Part shown: positions 26,778 to 34,463 of the stretch, piece by piece
Position numbering within the stretch: position 1 is the first letter of the stretch
Layout: each line of letters starts with the position of its first letter
Source of the DNA: Bacteroidales bacterium
GTDB lineage: Bacteria; Bacteroidota; Bacteroidia; Bacteroidales; P3
Direction: 5' to 3'
Length of the DNA: 64,000 nt
Assembly (NCBI GenBank): GCA_016280915.1
Contig: JAEEHQ010000094.1
Location: forward strand, 47,952 to 111,951
Program-made: the position numbers and the translations under genes
Notes under the pieces: generated by a model
The model's database searches: none
What the model was told of the DNA's origin: nothing
Seen by the model: only the letters and a program-made list of their open reading frames with translations

Positions 26778-27497
26778 TCACAACGATTTATTAATCTTTC
26801 TGAAGTCTCCAAGTGACTTGACCCCAATCTTGAAAATCCTTTTCAGGTTGATAGAGTTCACACCGCCCTGGCGGGGTCTGAAAGTAATAGGATACCACCC
26901 AATCTTCAATTTCTTCTTCACCGCAACAGCACTAATAGCCACATTGGAGAGGAAGAAGTCTTCCGGGATGCATTTCATTATCTCATTGAGGCGTTCTGCC
27001 TTCATCAGCCTGAACGGTGTATTGGCATCTTTCACCCAAACATGGAACATCAGCCACACGACTAACCGCAGCGTCTTCGTAACCACTATTCGGGAGAATC
27101 CATCCTGCCTGCCGCCACGTGTCCCTATCTGGAAATCGTATTCATGGCGGTGCTCCCACATCTGCCAAAACTCATCGGGCATCGTTTGTCCGTCACTATC
27201 GGTCTGAAACACATAATTGGCTCCATTACCAATAGCATACCTATACAGATACAATACCGTTGCACCATGGCCCGAATTGACCTTGTCCAAAGGCAACAAA
27301 TATTGATACTTGCTCTGCAACTGTTGCATAATGGCAAAAGTATTGTCCTTGCTGCCGTCATTGGCAATGGCTAGATGAGCCTCATTCCCTTCATTATTGA
27401 TACGTGCAACTATCGGATGCCACTGCCTGATGACATCTTCAATATTAGCTTCTTCATTGTAGGCAGGCATTACTATATACAGTACTTCTTTTTTCAT
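26778..27497 (-). CDS. DPM1-like GT2 polyprenyl-phosphate glycosyltransferase
   Basis: The 239-residue GT-A enzyme shows LYIVMPAYNEEANIEDVIRQ, HLAIANDGSKDNTFAIMQQ, VFQTDSDGQTMPDEFWQMW and QIGTRGGRQDGFSR, the pattern of dolichol-phosphate mannosyltransferase-like and GtrB proteins that load a sugar on undecaprenyl phosphate. It has no large C-terminal membrane domain, so it likely depends on GtrA. Its start overlaps the end of gtrA (ATGA), a strong sign they work as a pair in side-branch addition. Confidence 0.88.
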   Translation of the reverse strand: MKKEVLYIVMPAYNEEANIEDVIRQWHPIVARINNEGNEAHLAIANDGSKDNTFAIMQQLQSKYQYLLPLDKVNSGHGATVLYLYRYAIGNGANYVFQTDSDGQTMPDEFWQMWEHRHEYDFQIGTRGGRQDGFSRIVVTKTLRLVVWLMFHVWVKDANTPFRLMKAERLNEIMKCIPEDFFLSNVAISAVAVKKKLKIGWYPITFRPRQGGVNSINLKRIFKIGVKSLGDFRKINKSL

Positions 27498-27910
27498 TGT
27501 TTTGAAGGTTTAAAAGTAATATATTTATTAAGGAAATACTGGACTAATGCTACTATTACTATGGTGATTAATTTACATACAATCTCATCCCAATGGGCAT
27601 AATCTACCATCAAATAAAGCATCAATGATGATATACCTAACCCAGTCAAACCAACAAGATAGAATGATATGAAACGTTGAGGGATTTTGTCCTTTATCTT
27701 AAAATTCAACTGACGATTTAGTACGAACGAAGTGAATATTCCTATGTGCACACTAATGACATTAGCCCACAAATATGGCAATACATCGAAATGACACAAC
27801 AGTGTGTAAATGACAAAATCAAGTGCTGAACAGAATCCTCCAATGATTCCATATAGGATTAAATTCCGAGAACGTTGATAAATAATGGCCAAAAAATTAG
27901 TTGATTTCAT
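27494..27910 (-). CDS. GtrA-family membrane protein (polyprenyl-phosphate sugar flippase)
   Basis: The 138-residue protein has four hydrophobic segments: YGIIGGFCSALDFVIYTLL, LWANVISVHIGIFTSFVLNR, RFISFYLVGLTGLGISSLM and the last near LITIVIVALVQYFL. The motif SFVLNRQLNFK and the closing YFLNKYITFK are characteristic of GtrA. In O-antigen glucosylation GtrA flips undecaprenyl-phosphate glucose made by GtrB. Here it probably serves the DPM1-like neighbour. Confidence 0.9.
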   Translation of the reverse strand: MKSTNFLAIIYQRSRNLILYGIIGGFCSALDFVIYTLLCHFDVLPYLWANVISVHIGIFTSFVLNRQLNFKIKDKIPQRFISFYLVGLTGLGISSLMLYLMVDYAHWDEIVCKLITIVIVALVQYFLNKYITFKPSKQ

Positions 27911-27930
27911 AATAAGATAATTCTTCGACC

Positions 27931-28803
27931 TTATACTGTATCCATAAAACTCTTCTGAGTTCTATTGAACACCAAAATACCCAAAAATAAAAGCACCACT
28001 AAAAAGACGAAGCTATACAGCAACCATCCCCAACCGATGAATTCACCAGCTCCTAAAGCCCCATACTTGAATGTTTCTAACACTGGCGTCACAGGATTCA
28101 AACACATGATAGTATACAAATCCATACCAGCAGCCACTTTCCCTTTTACCATACTAAGCGGATAGACAATTGGGGTTGCATACATCCACAAACTAACCAT
28201 GAATGAAAATAGGATGCTCAAATCGCGATACTTGGTAGTCATACTAGAGATGAACAGACCAAAGCCAAGAGCTAACCCTGCCATCATCACCACCAATAAC
28301 GGAAAGAGTAATAAATACCAGTTAGGACTGGCTGGACAACCACCCATAAACGCATAAATAATATACACAACTATAAACAGGCACATCTGTATCCCAAATC
28401 GCAGCAAATTAGAAATAACATCTGACAATGGTGTCACCAGCCTCGGAAAATAAACTTTTCCAAATAGTCCAGAATTTGATACAAAAGTGGTGGATGTTTT
28501 ATTCAAACAATCTGAAAAATAATGCCACATACAAGTGCCCGATAGATAGAATAATGGCTGTGGAATACCATCTGTACCAATACCGGCAATACCACCAAAC
28601 ACCACCATGTACATAAAAACCGTCATCAGTGGCTGTATTACGAACCATGCTGGCCCTAATATAGTTTGTTTATACTGGGTTATTATGTTTCGTTTAACGA
28701 ATAATGTTAATAAGTCGCGATAGCGCCACAACTCTTTCAAGTCCACTGACAATAACTTGTCTTTAGGCTTGATGATTGTTGTCCATTCTTGAGTTTCGTT
28801 CAT
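27931..28803 (-). CDS. wzm: ABC-2-type polysaccharide export permease (Wzm-like)
   Basis: The 290-residue protein has the cytoplasmic start LWRYRDLLTLFVKRNIITQYKQTILGPAWFVIQP, diagnostic of Wzm/TagG permeases, and about six membrane segments (MTVFMYMVVFGGIAGIG, ICLFIVVYIIYAFMGG, YLLLFPLLVVMMAGLALGFG and others). SSMTTKYRDLSILFSFMVSLWMYATPIVYP is the second family landmark. With Wzt it forms the inner-membrane exporter of the finished glycan. It follows the sugar transferase by 65 nt. Confidence 0.93.
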   Translation of the reverse strand: MNETQEWTTIIKPKDKLLSVDLKELWRYRDLLTLFVKRNIITQYKQTILGPAWFVIQPLMTVFMYMVVFGGIAGIGTDGIPQPLFYLSGTCMWHYFSDCLNKTSTTFVSNSGLFGKVYFPRLVTPLSDVISNLLRFGIQMCLFIVVYIIYAFMGGCPASPNWYLLLFPLLVVMMAGLALGFGLFISSMTTKYRDLSILFSFMVSLWMYATPIVYPLSMVKGKVAAGMDLYTIMCLNPVTPVLETFKYGALGAGEFIGWGWLLYSFVFLVVLLFLGILVFNRTQKSFMDTV

Positions 28804-28868
28804 ATATAATTAAAAAAACAATTTTTTCCAATACCCTACGGGGAGGCTATTTCTCCCCGATGAGCCCA

Positions 28869-30053
28869 TCAATGCGATCGCTTATGCTTAACTATTATAT
28901 TTTTCATTATCCCCCAAAAATACTTCCAGTCGGTTCTAAAGGGATGCTTCAGATAGGCTTCGCAATATTTCTTTTCCGATTCCTGAATCTCTTCCAGCGT
29001 TTCGGGTTGCTCATCCTCATAATATAGAGGCGGTAATAAACCTGGTTTAGTCTTGATACGCAATTCCTGCATCTCAGGGGAATATAGACTGAAGAATTGT
29101 CTTGACAATGGCCTAACTCCTACAAGCTTCATCTCTCCTTTTAGCATGTTAACGACCATTGGCAATTCATCTAGCCATGTCTTTCGCAAAATGGCACCCA
29201 GCACATTCACCCTATAATCGTGATAGAACTTACCCGTTTTATCAAGTTTACGATGCTCATATACATACTCCTGAAGGTACTCACTATATGAATACATCGT
29301 ACGAAACTTATACACGGTGATTATCTTCCCATTCTTCCCCACACGCTGTAATTTAGCAATCGGTGAAGAACTAGGCACACCCACAGTAATCGGCTGTTTA
29401 ACTTTTCGAGCAATTACTCTAAACTCACCATGGGCAGTATTCTCATATACCACCTCAAACCCTGCATGAAACAGACGACCCAGAATCTCCACTCGGTGAA
29501 ATGTTCTGTTTTTCCCTTTGGTCAGAGCAAAATATAGTTTCTTTGTCAATTTTAGTTTGGGGCACACACGGTGCCACAAATAATGCAAACAGTAGACAAA
29601 TTTATTCAGTGGCTTGGGATATCTGTTGTAAATAACTGCCTTCTTCACCGAAGATGTGCGACAACAGCAAACCAAATACCCACCAATTTCCATGCTCTGG
29701 TTGCAATTCGACAAGAAGACATCAACCTCATATACTGTGTTCAGGGGCCGTTGGACAAAGATGGCATGATACAATCCACCTCCCTCTCTGGGTCTAATCG
29801 GATCGCCTCCATTGTGCTTCAAACTCCACACCAAAGATGTGGGAGCGAATTCCCCTCTATGCTCCATAAACCAGAGATATAACTGCTTTAGAGGAAGGTC
29901 TTCCACCTCTTCAAAAGCCCTTCTCACATCATCGTCCTCTATCTCTTCGGGCTTCAGCTCATTACAGCCCTCACTTCCCTGCTCAACAAAATCTTTACTC
30001 GGGGCGTAATACTGCTCCTTCAATGGATCAAGTGGGAATAGTGGTTTCCTCAT
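28869..30053 (-). CDS. bacterial sugar transferase fused to a methyltransferase-like N-terminal region
   Basis: The last 160 residues form a bacterial sugar transferase domain: LQRVGKNGKIITVYKFRTMYSY, then RKTWLDELPMVVNMLKGEMK and VGVRPLS. Such enzymes start glycan assembly by moving a sugar-phosphate to undecaprenyl phosphate. The usual N-terminal membrane helix is missing. Instead, residues about 95-230 resemble a degenerate SAM-methyltransferase region (MEIGGYLVCCCRTSS, ALTKGKNRTFHRVEILGRLF, FHAGFEVVYE) found in a Bacteroidota subfamily, as I recall it. The DxE-type pair after KFRTM in PglC/WbaP is SE here, so the catalytic Asp appears absent. Its start overlaps the UpxY stop (TGATG). Confidence 0.8.
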   Translation of the reverse strand: MRKPLFPLDPLKEQYYAPSKDFVEQGSEGCNELKPEEIEDDDVRRAFEEVEDLPLKQLYLWFMEHRGEFAPTSLVWSLKHNGGDPIRPREGGGLYHAIFVQRPLNTVYEVDVFLSNCNQSMEIGGYLVCCCRTSSVKKAVIYNRYPKPLNKFVYCLHYLWHRVCPKLKLTKKLYFALTKGKNRTFHRVEILGRLFHAGFEVVYENTAHGEFRVIARKVKQPITVGVPSSSPIAKLQRVGKNGKIITVYKFRTMYSYSEYLQEYVYEHRKLDKTGKFYHDYRVNVLGAILRKTWLDELPMVVNMLKGEMKLVGVRPLSRQFFSLYSPEMQELRIKTKPGLLPPLYYEDEQPETLEEIQESEKKYCEAYLKHPFRTDWKYFWGIMKNIIVKHKRSH

Positions 30054-30604
30054 CAGTTAACAATCTCCAGAAATTGTGGATGTATATAGGTGGTAGCTAC
30101 GGCTGCAACGCCACGAATACTCACCACCAGTAATCGGTTTTTCTTTATTCTCTTTATGTGTCCCTCCGCGCCCTTAAACGGCCCGTCGGTCACTTTCACC
30201 AAATCACCCTGATGATATTCTGGCCTGTCATCTCCAAGATAGGTCAGTCCCTGTTGGCCAGCCGAACAAACAAAAATGAACACCTCCATCTCCCTATCCT
30301 GTATCGGCATCGGCTTATGCGTTAGCAAATCTCTATAAACCCAAATTCTACTAAAGTTTTCCTGTTCAAACTTCTTCAAATACTCATCCTCTACATGAAT
30401 AAAAACCAGTGAAGTAATTACCTCAGGAATAAAGTATTCTACATTATCCTCAACCAGTTGCTCCTTTATCTGCAATGTCCGGTTGTAAAAAACTTTTGCT
30501 GCGTACCACAGCTTCTTTTCTTCACCTTCTTTCAAATCCTCGAAAAAACTCTCTAAAAAAGAACACTTATGCACAATATCCTCACTCCCCCATACAACAA
30601 ACAT
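30053..30604 (-). CDS. UpxY-type NusG-family transcription antiterminator
   Basis: The 183-residue protein has the NusG N-terminal fold (KLWYAAKVFYNRTLQIKEQL, VEYFIPEVITSLVFIHVEDEY) and a C-terminal KOW domain near residue 138 (YHQGDLVKVTDGPFKGAEGH). In Bacteroides, UpxY proteins are encoded first in capsule operons and let RNA polymerase read through the leader and long transcript. It is first in the 27-kb operon with a leader upstream, as expected. No UpxZ-like inhibitor gene follows. The housekeeping nusG is separate at 60207-60755. Confidence 0.9.
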   Translation of the reverse strand: MFVVWGSEDIVHKCSFLESFFEDLKEGEEKKLWYAAKVFYNRTLQIKEQLVEDNVEYFIPEVITSLVFIHVEDEYLKKFEQENFSRIWVYRDLLTHKPMPIQDREMEVFIFVCSAGQQGLTYLGDDRPEYHQGDLVKVTDGPFKGAEGHIKRIKKNRLLVVSIRGVAAVATTYIHPQFLEIVN

Positions 30605-30651
30605 GGAGCTCTTGGAGGATAATTCGGTAATATCAACCCATTTCTACGTCT

Positions 30652-30667
30652 GTTCCTATCCAAGAAC
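30652..30667 (-). promoter_or_regulatory. small tetraloop hairpin in the polysaccharide operon leader
   Basis: Read on the minus strand, GTTCTT and AGGAAC (6 bp, one G-U pair) enclose a GGAT loop. It lies about 50 nt upstream of the upxY start. NusG paralogues such as RfaH recognise an ops hairpin in leaders, so it is a candidate UpxY site. Confidence 0.4.
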
Positions 30668-30689
30668 AAAAACGTAATCCACCTATTTT

Positions 30690-30716
30690 GTGCGCATTAT
30701 ATAACATAATATGCAC
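30690..30716 (-). promoter_or_regulatory. leader stem-loop close to the operon transcription start
   Basis: The 11-bp imperfect stem GTGCATATTAT / ATAATGCGCAC (minus strand; one wobble, one mismatch) has a 5-nt loop. It begins only a few bases after the predicted start site and may stabilise the leader or pause polymerase. Confidence 0.5.
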
Positions 30717-30729
30717 TATTATTATTCTG

Positions 30730-30761
30730 CAAAAATAAATATTTTTTTTAAAACTAACAAT
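30730..30761 (-). promoter_or_regulatory. promoter of the polysaccharide operon
   Basis: On the minus strand TATTTTTG at 30737-30730 matches TAnnTTTG, with ATTG at 30761-30758 and a 20-bp spacer as the -33 box. Transcription would begin near 30722, leaving a leader of about 118 nt before upxY. No inverted repeats flanking it were found, so no sign of promoter inversion. Confidence 0.65.
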
Positions 30762-30849
30762 TTTTTTTCAATTAGAGTAATTCCGATAGATTCCAGACCA
30801 AAACGCAACACAATATTGCAGAAATACACGTGACTAAAGAAAAGGTAAA

Positions 30850-30887
30850 CGCCCTCCCTCACGTTTTCCAAACATGAGGCGAGGGCG
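30850..30887 (-). terminator. terminator of the M49-like peptidase gene
   Basis: CGCCCTC and GAGGGCG pair fully, followed by a CCTCA/TGAGG inner stem with one bulged base. On the minus strand TTTACCTTTT follows. It separates this gene from the polysaccharide operon promoter downstream. Confidence 0.8.
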
Positions 30888-30904
30888 CTTATTCCTTTGT
30901 AAGA

Positions 30905-32557
30905 TTATTTTGCCAAACCAAGCGCCTTTAAGCCCTGGACATACACGATATCTCTAGGAATATTGTTCAGACCTATCAAGTCAAGGTCTTTCTGCAAATC
31001 CTCACGTACTTTGCCGTTCTCGGAAGCGTACTTCTTAGCAAAGTCATACATGCCTTCACCCTCTACCTGGAGAATCTGAGCCGCCCAACTACGCATAGCC
31101 GCATCCATCTTCTCCACATCTACAACATATTTACCCTGCTCATTACGGGTGAAAGCTCCATTATCCTGCAGATAGTTGAAGCACATCATATTGGCGATGC
31201 CATGCGCTTCCGTGGCTCCGAAGCGCACACTTCTCAAAATACCAGCAATAAATGTCACAAAAGCATCTTCCTTTGTGCAATTTGTAATCTCGCCTTTCTC
31301 AATTAAATTGGTCGTCAAGAACAAGCCACAAATATCAGCTTTCGCCTCCTCCCAATTGCTATACTGATTACCGAGAGCCTTACGCATGCTCTCACCCTTA
31401 GTCACAGTATTCTTAATGCCTAAACCGTGCGCAACCTCATGGAAACACACGTTGCTAAAGAAAGCATTGAAATTCACATTGTCAACCTGCTCATCACAAA
31501 TAAGTAGTTGCGAGATAGGCACAACCATCTTGTCAAATTTTGCTTTCATCGCATTCTTCAACTGCAGGCGGCGAGCTCCTTTGCTTTGGTGGATGCGCTC
31601 GTCATTAGGAAGGTTAATCGCGATGGTCTTCGAACCGGCATTACAGTCACCAGCATAATAAATAACATCATATACATTCAAATCGCTTGCACCACCTTTC
31701 AATGCGGGCTTATACTTCGGGTCACAGGGCAATTCGCTCTGAAGTTGGGGTAGCTTTCCCACAAACTTGGCAAGGTCATTGCTCCACTGCACATCCTTCA
31801 CAAGAACAAACGATTCATAGCTGGTTTTGTTGCCATACAGATAATCATCATAGTTCTCAATAGGACCAACAACGAAATCCAGATTACTATTCTTCATATC
31901 CATCCATGCCAGGTCACTCTTGTAGTAGTCATCCGTCAACAAAGCTTTGCGACGTTCGGTCAAGTATTTCTTCATACCTTTGTCTTCGGCCAATTCGATG
32001 GCAACACCCATAAGACTGTCCACCTTGGTCAGACGGTCAGCATATTCTACATGATAGGGAACAACCTTTAGTGCGCCGTTCTCATCGCGGCGAATCACTG
32101 TATACTGGCTCTCTTTTTGTGGGTCAGCCAAAGCCTCATACTCTTCAGGTGTCATATCCTGCGGATAGAAATTGCAACCAGCCGGACGCTCACCAAAACC
32201 AGGAATAAAAGGCTTTTCCTCACCCAAACGGTCCCATGCCCCATACTGAATCATGGCGAAAGCCTTCACAGCAGGATCGCTCAAAGTGTCAAGCACTTTC
32301 CGGTTCTCTGGTCCAAAATACTGATCCCAGTAAAGGTCGTCCATCACGTCGGCAATCTCAATAAAAACCCCGACTAATTGTTTTTCCTTGTCACTCAGTC
32401 CGTTAATCAGATCCGAGGTCAACTTAACCTCAGCATACTCCTCGACTTTAAGCTGAATTTCCGATTTTTGCTCCATTGTTTCCACTGTTTTGTTGTGGTT
32501 GCATGATGCCATTGCAAGCATGGCAATGCTCATTACAAATAATGATAATTTTCTCAT
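30905..32557 (-). CDS. peptidase family M49-like (dipeptidyl-peptidase III-like) lipoprotein
   Basis: The preferred start at 32557 (MRKLSLFVMSIAMLAMASCN) gives a lipoprotein signal peptide with lipobox MASC; the frame extends to 32602 without added sense. The protein is about 550 residues. FHEVAHGLGIKNT near residue 374 holds zinc ligands as HEVAH, and NWEEAKADICGLF near residue 404 supplies a glutamate, as the EECRAE motif does in DPP III. Classical DPP III has a six-residue HEXXGH, whereas here it is a five-residue HEXXH. Bacteroidales homologues are often misannotated as dihydrofolate reductase. It should act as an envelope zinc dipeptidase or aminopeptidase. Confidence 0.82.
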   Translation of the reverse strand: MRKLSLFVMSIAMLAMASCNHNKTVETMEQKSEIQLKVEEYAEVKLTSDLINGLSDKEKQLVGVFIEIADVMDDLYWDQYFGPENRKVLDTLSDPAVKAFAMIQYGAWDRLGEEKPFIPGFGERPAGCNFYPQDMTPEEYEALADPQKESQYTVIRRDENGALKVVPYHVEYADRLTKVDSLMGVAIELAEDKGMKKYLTERRKALLTDDYYKSDLAWMDMKNSNLDFVVGPIENYDDYLYGNKTSYESFVLVKDVQWSNDLAKFVGKLPQLQSELPCDPKYKPALKGGASDLNVYDVIYYAGDCNAGSKTIAINLPNDERIHQSKGARRLQLKNAMKAKFDKMVVPISQLLICDEQVDNVNFNAFFSNVCFHEVAHGLGIKNTVTKGESMRKALGNQYSNWEEAKADICGLFLTTNLIEKGEITNCTKEDAFVTFIAGILRSVRFGATEAHGIANMMCFNYLQDNGAFTRNEQGKYVVDVEKMDAAMRSWAAQILQVEGEGMYDFAKKYASENGKVREDLQKDLDLIGLNNIPRDIVYVQGLKALGLAK

Positions 32558-32599
32558 ATACAATAATTTTAATAATATTGACAAAAAAAAGTTTTCCTG

Positions 32600-32607
32600 C
32601 AAATATA
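32600..32607 (-). promoter_or_regulatory. -7 box of the M49-like gene
   Basis: TATATTTG on the minus strand fits TAnnTTTG and lies 43 nt before the ATG at 32557. A clear -33 box was not found. Confidence 0.45.
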
Positions 32608-32614
32608 CATTTTT

Positions 32615-32645
32615 TTTGCTATTTCGAGAAAAAATAGTACTTTTG
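32615..32645 (+). promoter_or_regulatory. promoter of tRNA-Ser
   Basis: TTTG at 32615-32618 and TACTTTTG at 32638-32645 are separated by exactly 19 bp. This is a textbook Bacteroidota -33/-7 pair, placed about 54 bp before the tRNA. Confidence 0.8.
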
Positions 32646-32698
32646 CACCCGATTTCGCAATAGGTTACTTCCTTCGCATGCGATAATCATCAACCCAC

Positions 32699-32786
32699 GG
32701 AAAGGTGCTCGAGTGGTTGAAGAGGCCCGCCTGGAAAGCGAGTAAGCGTTAAAAGCGCTTCAAGGGTTCGAATCCCTTCCTTTCCG
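32699..32786 (+). tRNA. tRNA-Ser (anticodon GGA)
   Basis: Acceptor stem GGAAAGG pairs with CCTTTCC at 32779-32785. The anticodon loop is CTGGAAA (GGA), there is a long variable arm as in class II tRNAs, and the T arm is AAGGG TTCGAAT CCCTT. CCA is not encoded. A terminator follows directly. Confidence 0.95.
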
Positions 32787-32795
32787 CAAAATGTT

Positions 32796-32825
32796 AAGCA
32801 GAACGTTTCTCGTTCTGCTTTTCGT
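32796..32825 (+). terminator. terminator after tRNA-Ser
   Basis: AAGCAGAACG and CGTTCTGCTT form a 10-bp perfect stem around TTTCT, followed by TTCGTTTTT. Confidence 0.85.
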
Positions 32826-33438
32826 TTTTCAAAAAACAACGATTTCGTATATCCGCAAACCTGGTAGCTTCCTCTGCTTCTCGCTATCTTCTCAATCAAC
32901 AAACAAAAACTAAGCAAGCATCTGCCAAGTACATGAAAGCCAGTTCCTATCCCCAAGTACAAGCATCCCTTAAGAAAAGGTTCATGTTACATTATTGGGT
33001 TCTTACGCCAGACACAAATCTACGCCTAAACTCTGGGAGTTGCCGATAAAGCTCAATATCCGCTGTTCTTTCATAACAAACTAATACAATAAAGGATTAC
33101 TATCTGGCATATATGAAACTATCAAAAACCAATACCATTTCATATGGTAAGTGGTAATTTCAAGAAAATAAAAAAATACTGATATTTTACATTAATTCAT
33201 TTTTTTTTGTAATTTTGCAAATGCAATTGTTGTTTCTTGCAACCATTCACTTGTCAACGCATACATGATGCAAAATGGCAATAGACTGATTGGAAAAGCA
33301 ACAATAATCGGTCGTATAGATTGAATATTTTATAAATAAAAAAAATAATAATATTAATATAAGCAAAATGTGGGCAACATACTCTCCTTTTAGATTAGAA
33401 ATTGCAAATAATCATTATTAAAAGAACTATCACGTACC
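32826..33438. other. non-coding stretch before the second glycan locus
   Basis: No gene can be supported on either strand. It holds a -7 promoter box (33210-33217) and then an A/T-rich leader of about 220 nt before the GT2 gene. Confidence 0.6.
33210..33217 (+). promoter_or_regulatory. -7 promoter box of the second glycan locus
   Basis: TAATTTTG matches TAnnTTTG perfectly; the -33 box is only a weak TTTTA. The transcript would have a leader of over 200 nt before the ATG at 33439. Confidence 0.5.
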
Positions 33439-34431
33439 ATGAGCATTGCACCATTAGTAACAATCGCAATACCTGCCTATAACGCACAACGTTTTCTTCC
33501 TAAAGGATTGGACTCCGTTCGAAACCAAACCTATCAGAATATTGAAATTCTCATTGCCGATGACGGGTCTTCAGACTCTACTGCATCAATCTGCGAAGAT
33601 TTAGCAAAAAAAGACAGCCGCATTCGTGTGCTGCATTTGTCACATCAAGGAGTAGGCCCGACCCGCAACTCCTTAATTGAAAATGCCCATGGCGATTTCT
33701 TTTATTTCTGCGATATTGATGACCATATCGACCCCCACTTAGTCGAAGAGAATGTCAACTCACTCGAAAAAAACAATCTAGATGTTCCTTTTTTCGAGTT
33801 AACAGTCGAAAACCATACCATTGGACTAAGTGATTCCGTTTCACTGAAAAGCCATATCATGATATCTAACGATCAATTCAAAGAATTTTATTGCAATGAA
33901 TTGTCTGTTTCTCCGTATGGATGTGGACACATGCCCACAAAATTCTTTCGCATGTCATTCTTGCGTCCCCTATACATCAATGGAATTAAATTTGAGCATA
34001 TTCCAATGCACGAAGATAAACTATTCAATCTAGCCATCTTCAAACATATCACCCATACCTGTTCCGTACCACTTACATTATACCACTATGTAATCTACCC
34101 TAAAGGAAACACCACTACTTCCTATAGACCTAATGACATTAATTATTCTGTCAAACTATACCAACAAAGAATCAAACTCTATTCTGAATGGATAATGGAC
34201 AACAACAAAGTCCTTAATGCATACCAAGAACAATTGCTGATTGCCATCAGTTATTCAATTATGAAATACGAATTCTATTCCCAATCAAATATGACCTTCT
34301 CTCAGAACCTCAAAACAATCTCTCACGCACTCAATTTACCAGAAGTCCGCGATTGTGTTTCTCATTGTCACATCCAACTTTGCGACTATCCTAATAGCAT
34401 ATTCAGCAAACTCATTGACCGCTCCTTTTAG
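33439..34431 (+). CDS. GT2-family glycosyltransferase
   Basis: The 330-residue GT-A enzyme has VTIAIPAYNAQRFLPKGLDS, IEILIADDGSSDSTASICED and FFYFCDIDDHIDPHLVEENV; the DID aspartates form the metal/donor site. The C-terminal half (YHYVIYPKGNTTTSYRPND) has the GNTT-like motif of many capsule GT2 enzymes. It opens a four-gene plus-strand locus beside tRNA-Ser. Donor and acceptor are unknown. Confidence 0.88.
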   Translation: MSIAPLVTIAIPAYNAQRFLPKGLDSVRNQTYQNIEILIADDGSSDSTASICEDLAKKDSRIRVLHLSHQGVGPTRNSLIENAHGDFFYFCDIDDHIDPHLVEENVNSLEKNNLDVPFFELTVENHTIGLSDSVSLKSHIMISNDQFKEFYCNELSVSPYGCGHMPTKFFRMSFLRPLYINGIKFEHIPMHEDKLFNLAIFKHITHTCSVPLTLYHYVIYPKGNTTTSYRPNDINYSVKLYQQRIKLYSEWIMDNNKVLNAYQEQLLIAISYSIMKYEFYSQSNMTFSQNLKTISHALNLPEVRDCVSHCHIQLCDYPNSIFSKLIDRSF

Positions 34432-34463
34432 AAACCGGCCACTATTATTCCTTCTATCAAGAA

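Noticed and set aside
30605..30900. Invertible promoter of the type controlling Bacteroides capsules
   Set aside because: No pair of inverted repeats flanks the predicted promoter and no recombinase gene is near.
32690..32962. 90-codon minus-strand frame over tRNA-Ser
   Set aside because: It covers the tRNA gene and its terminator; typical spurious call.
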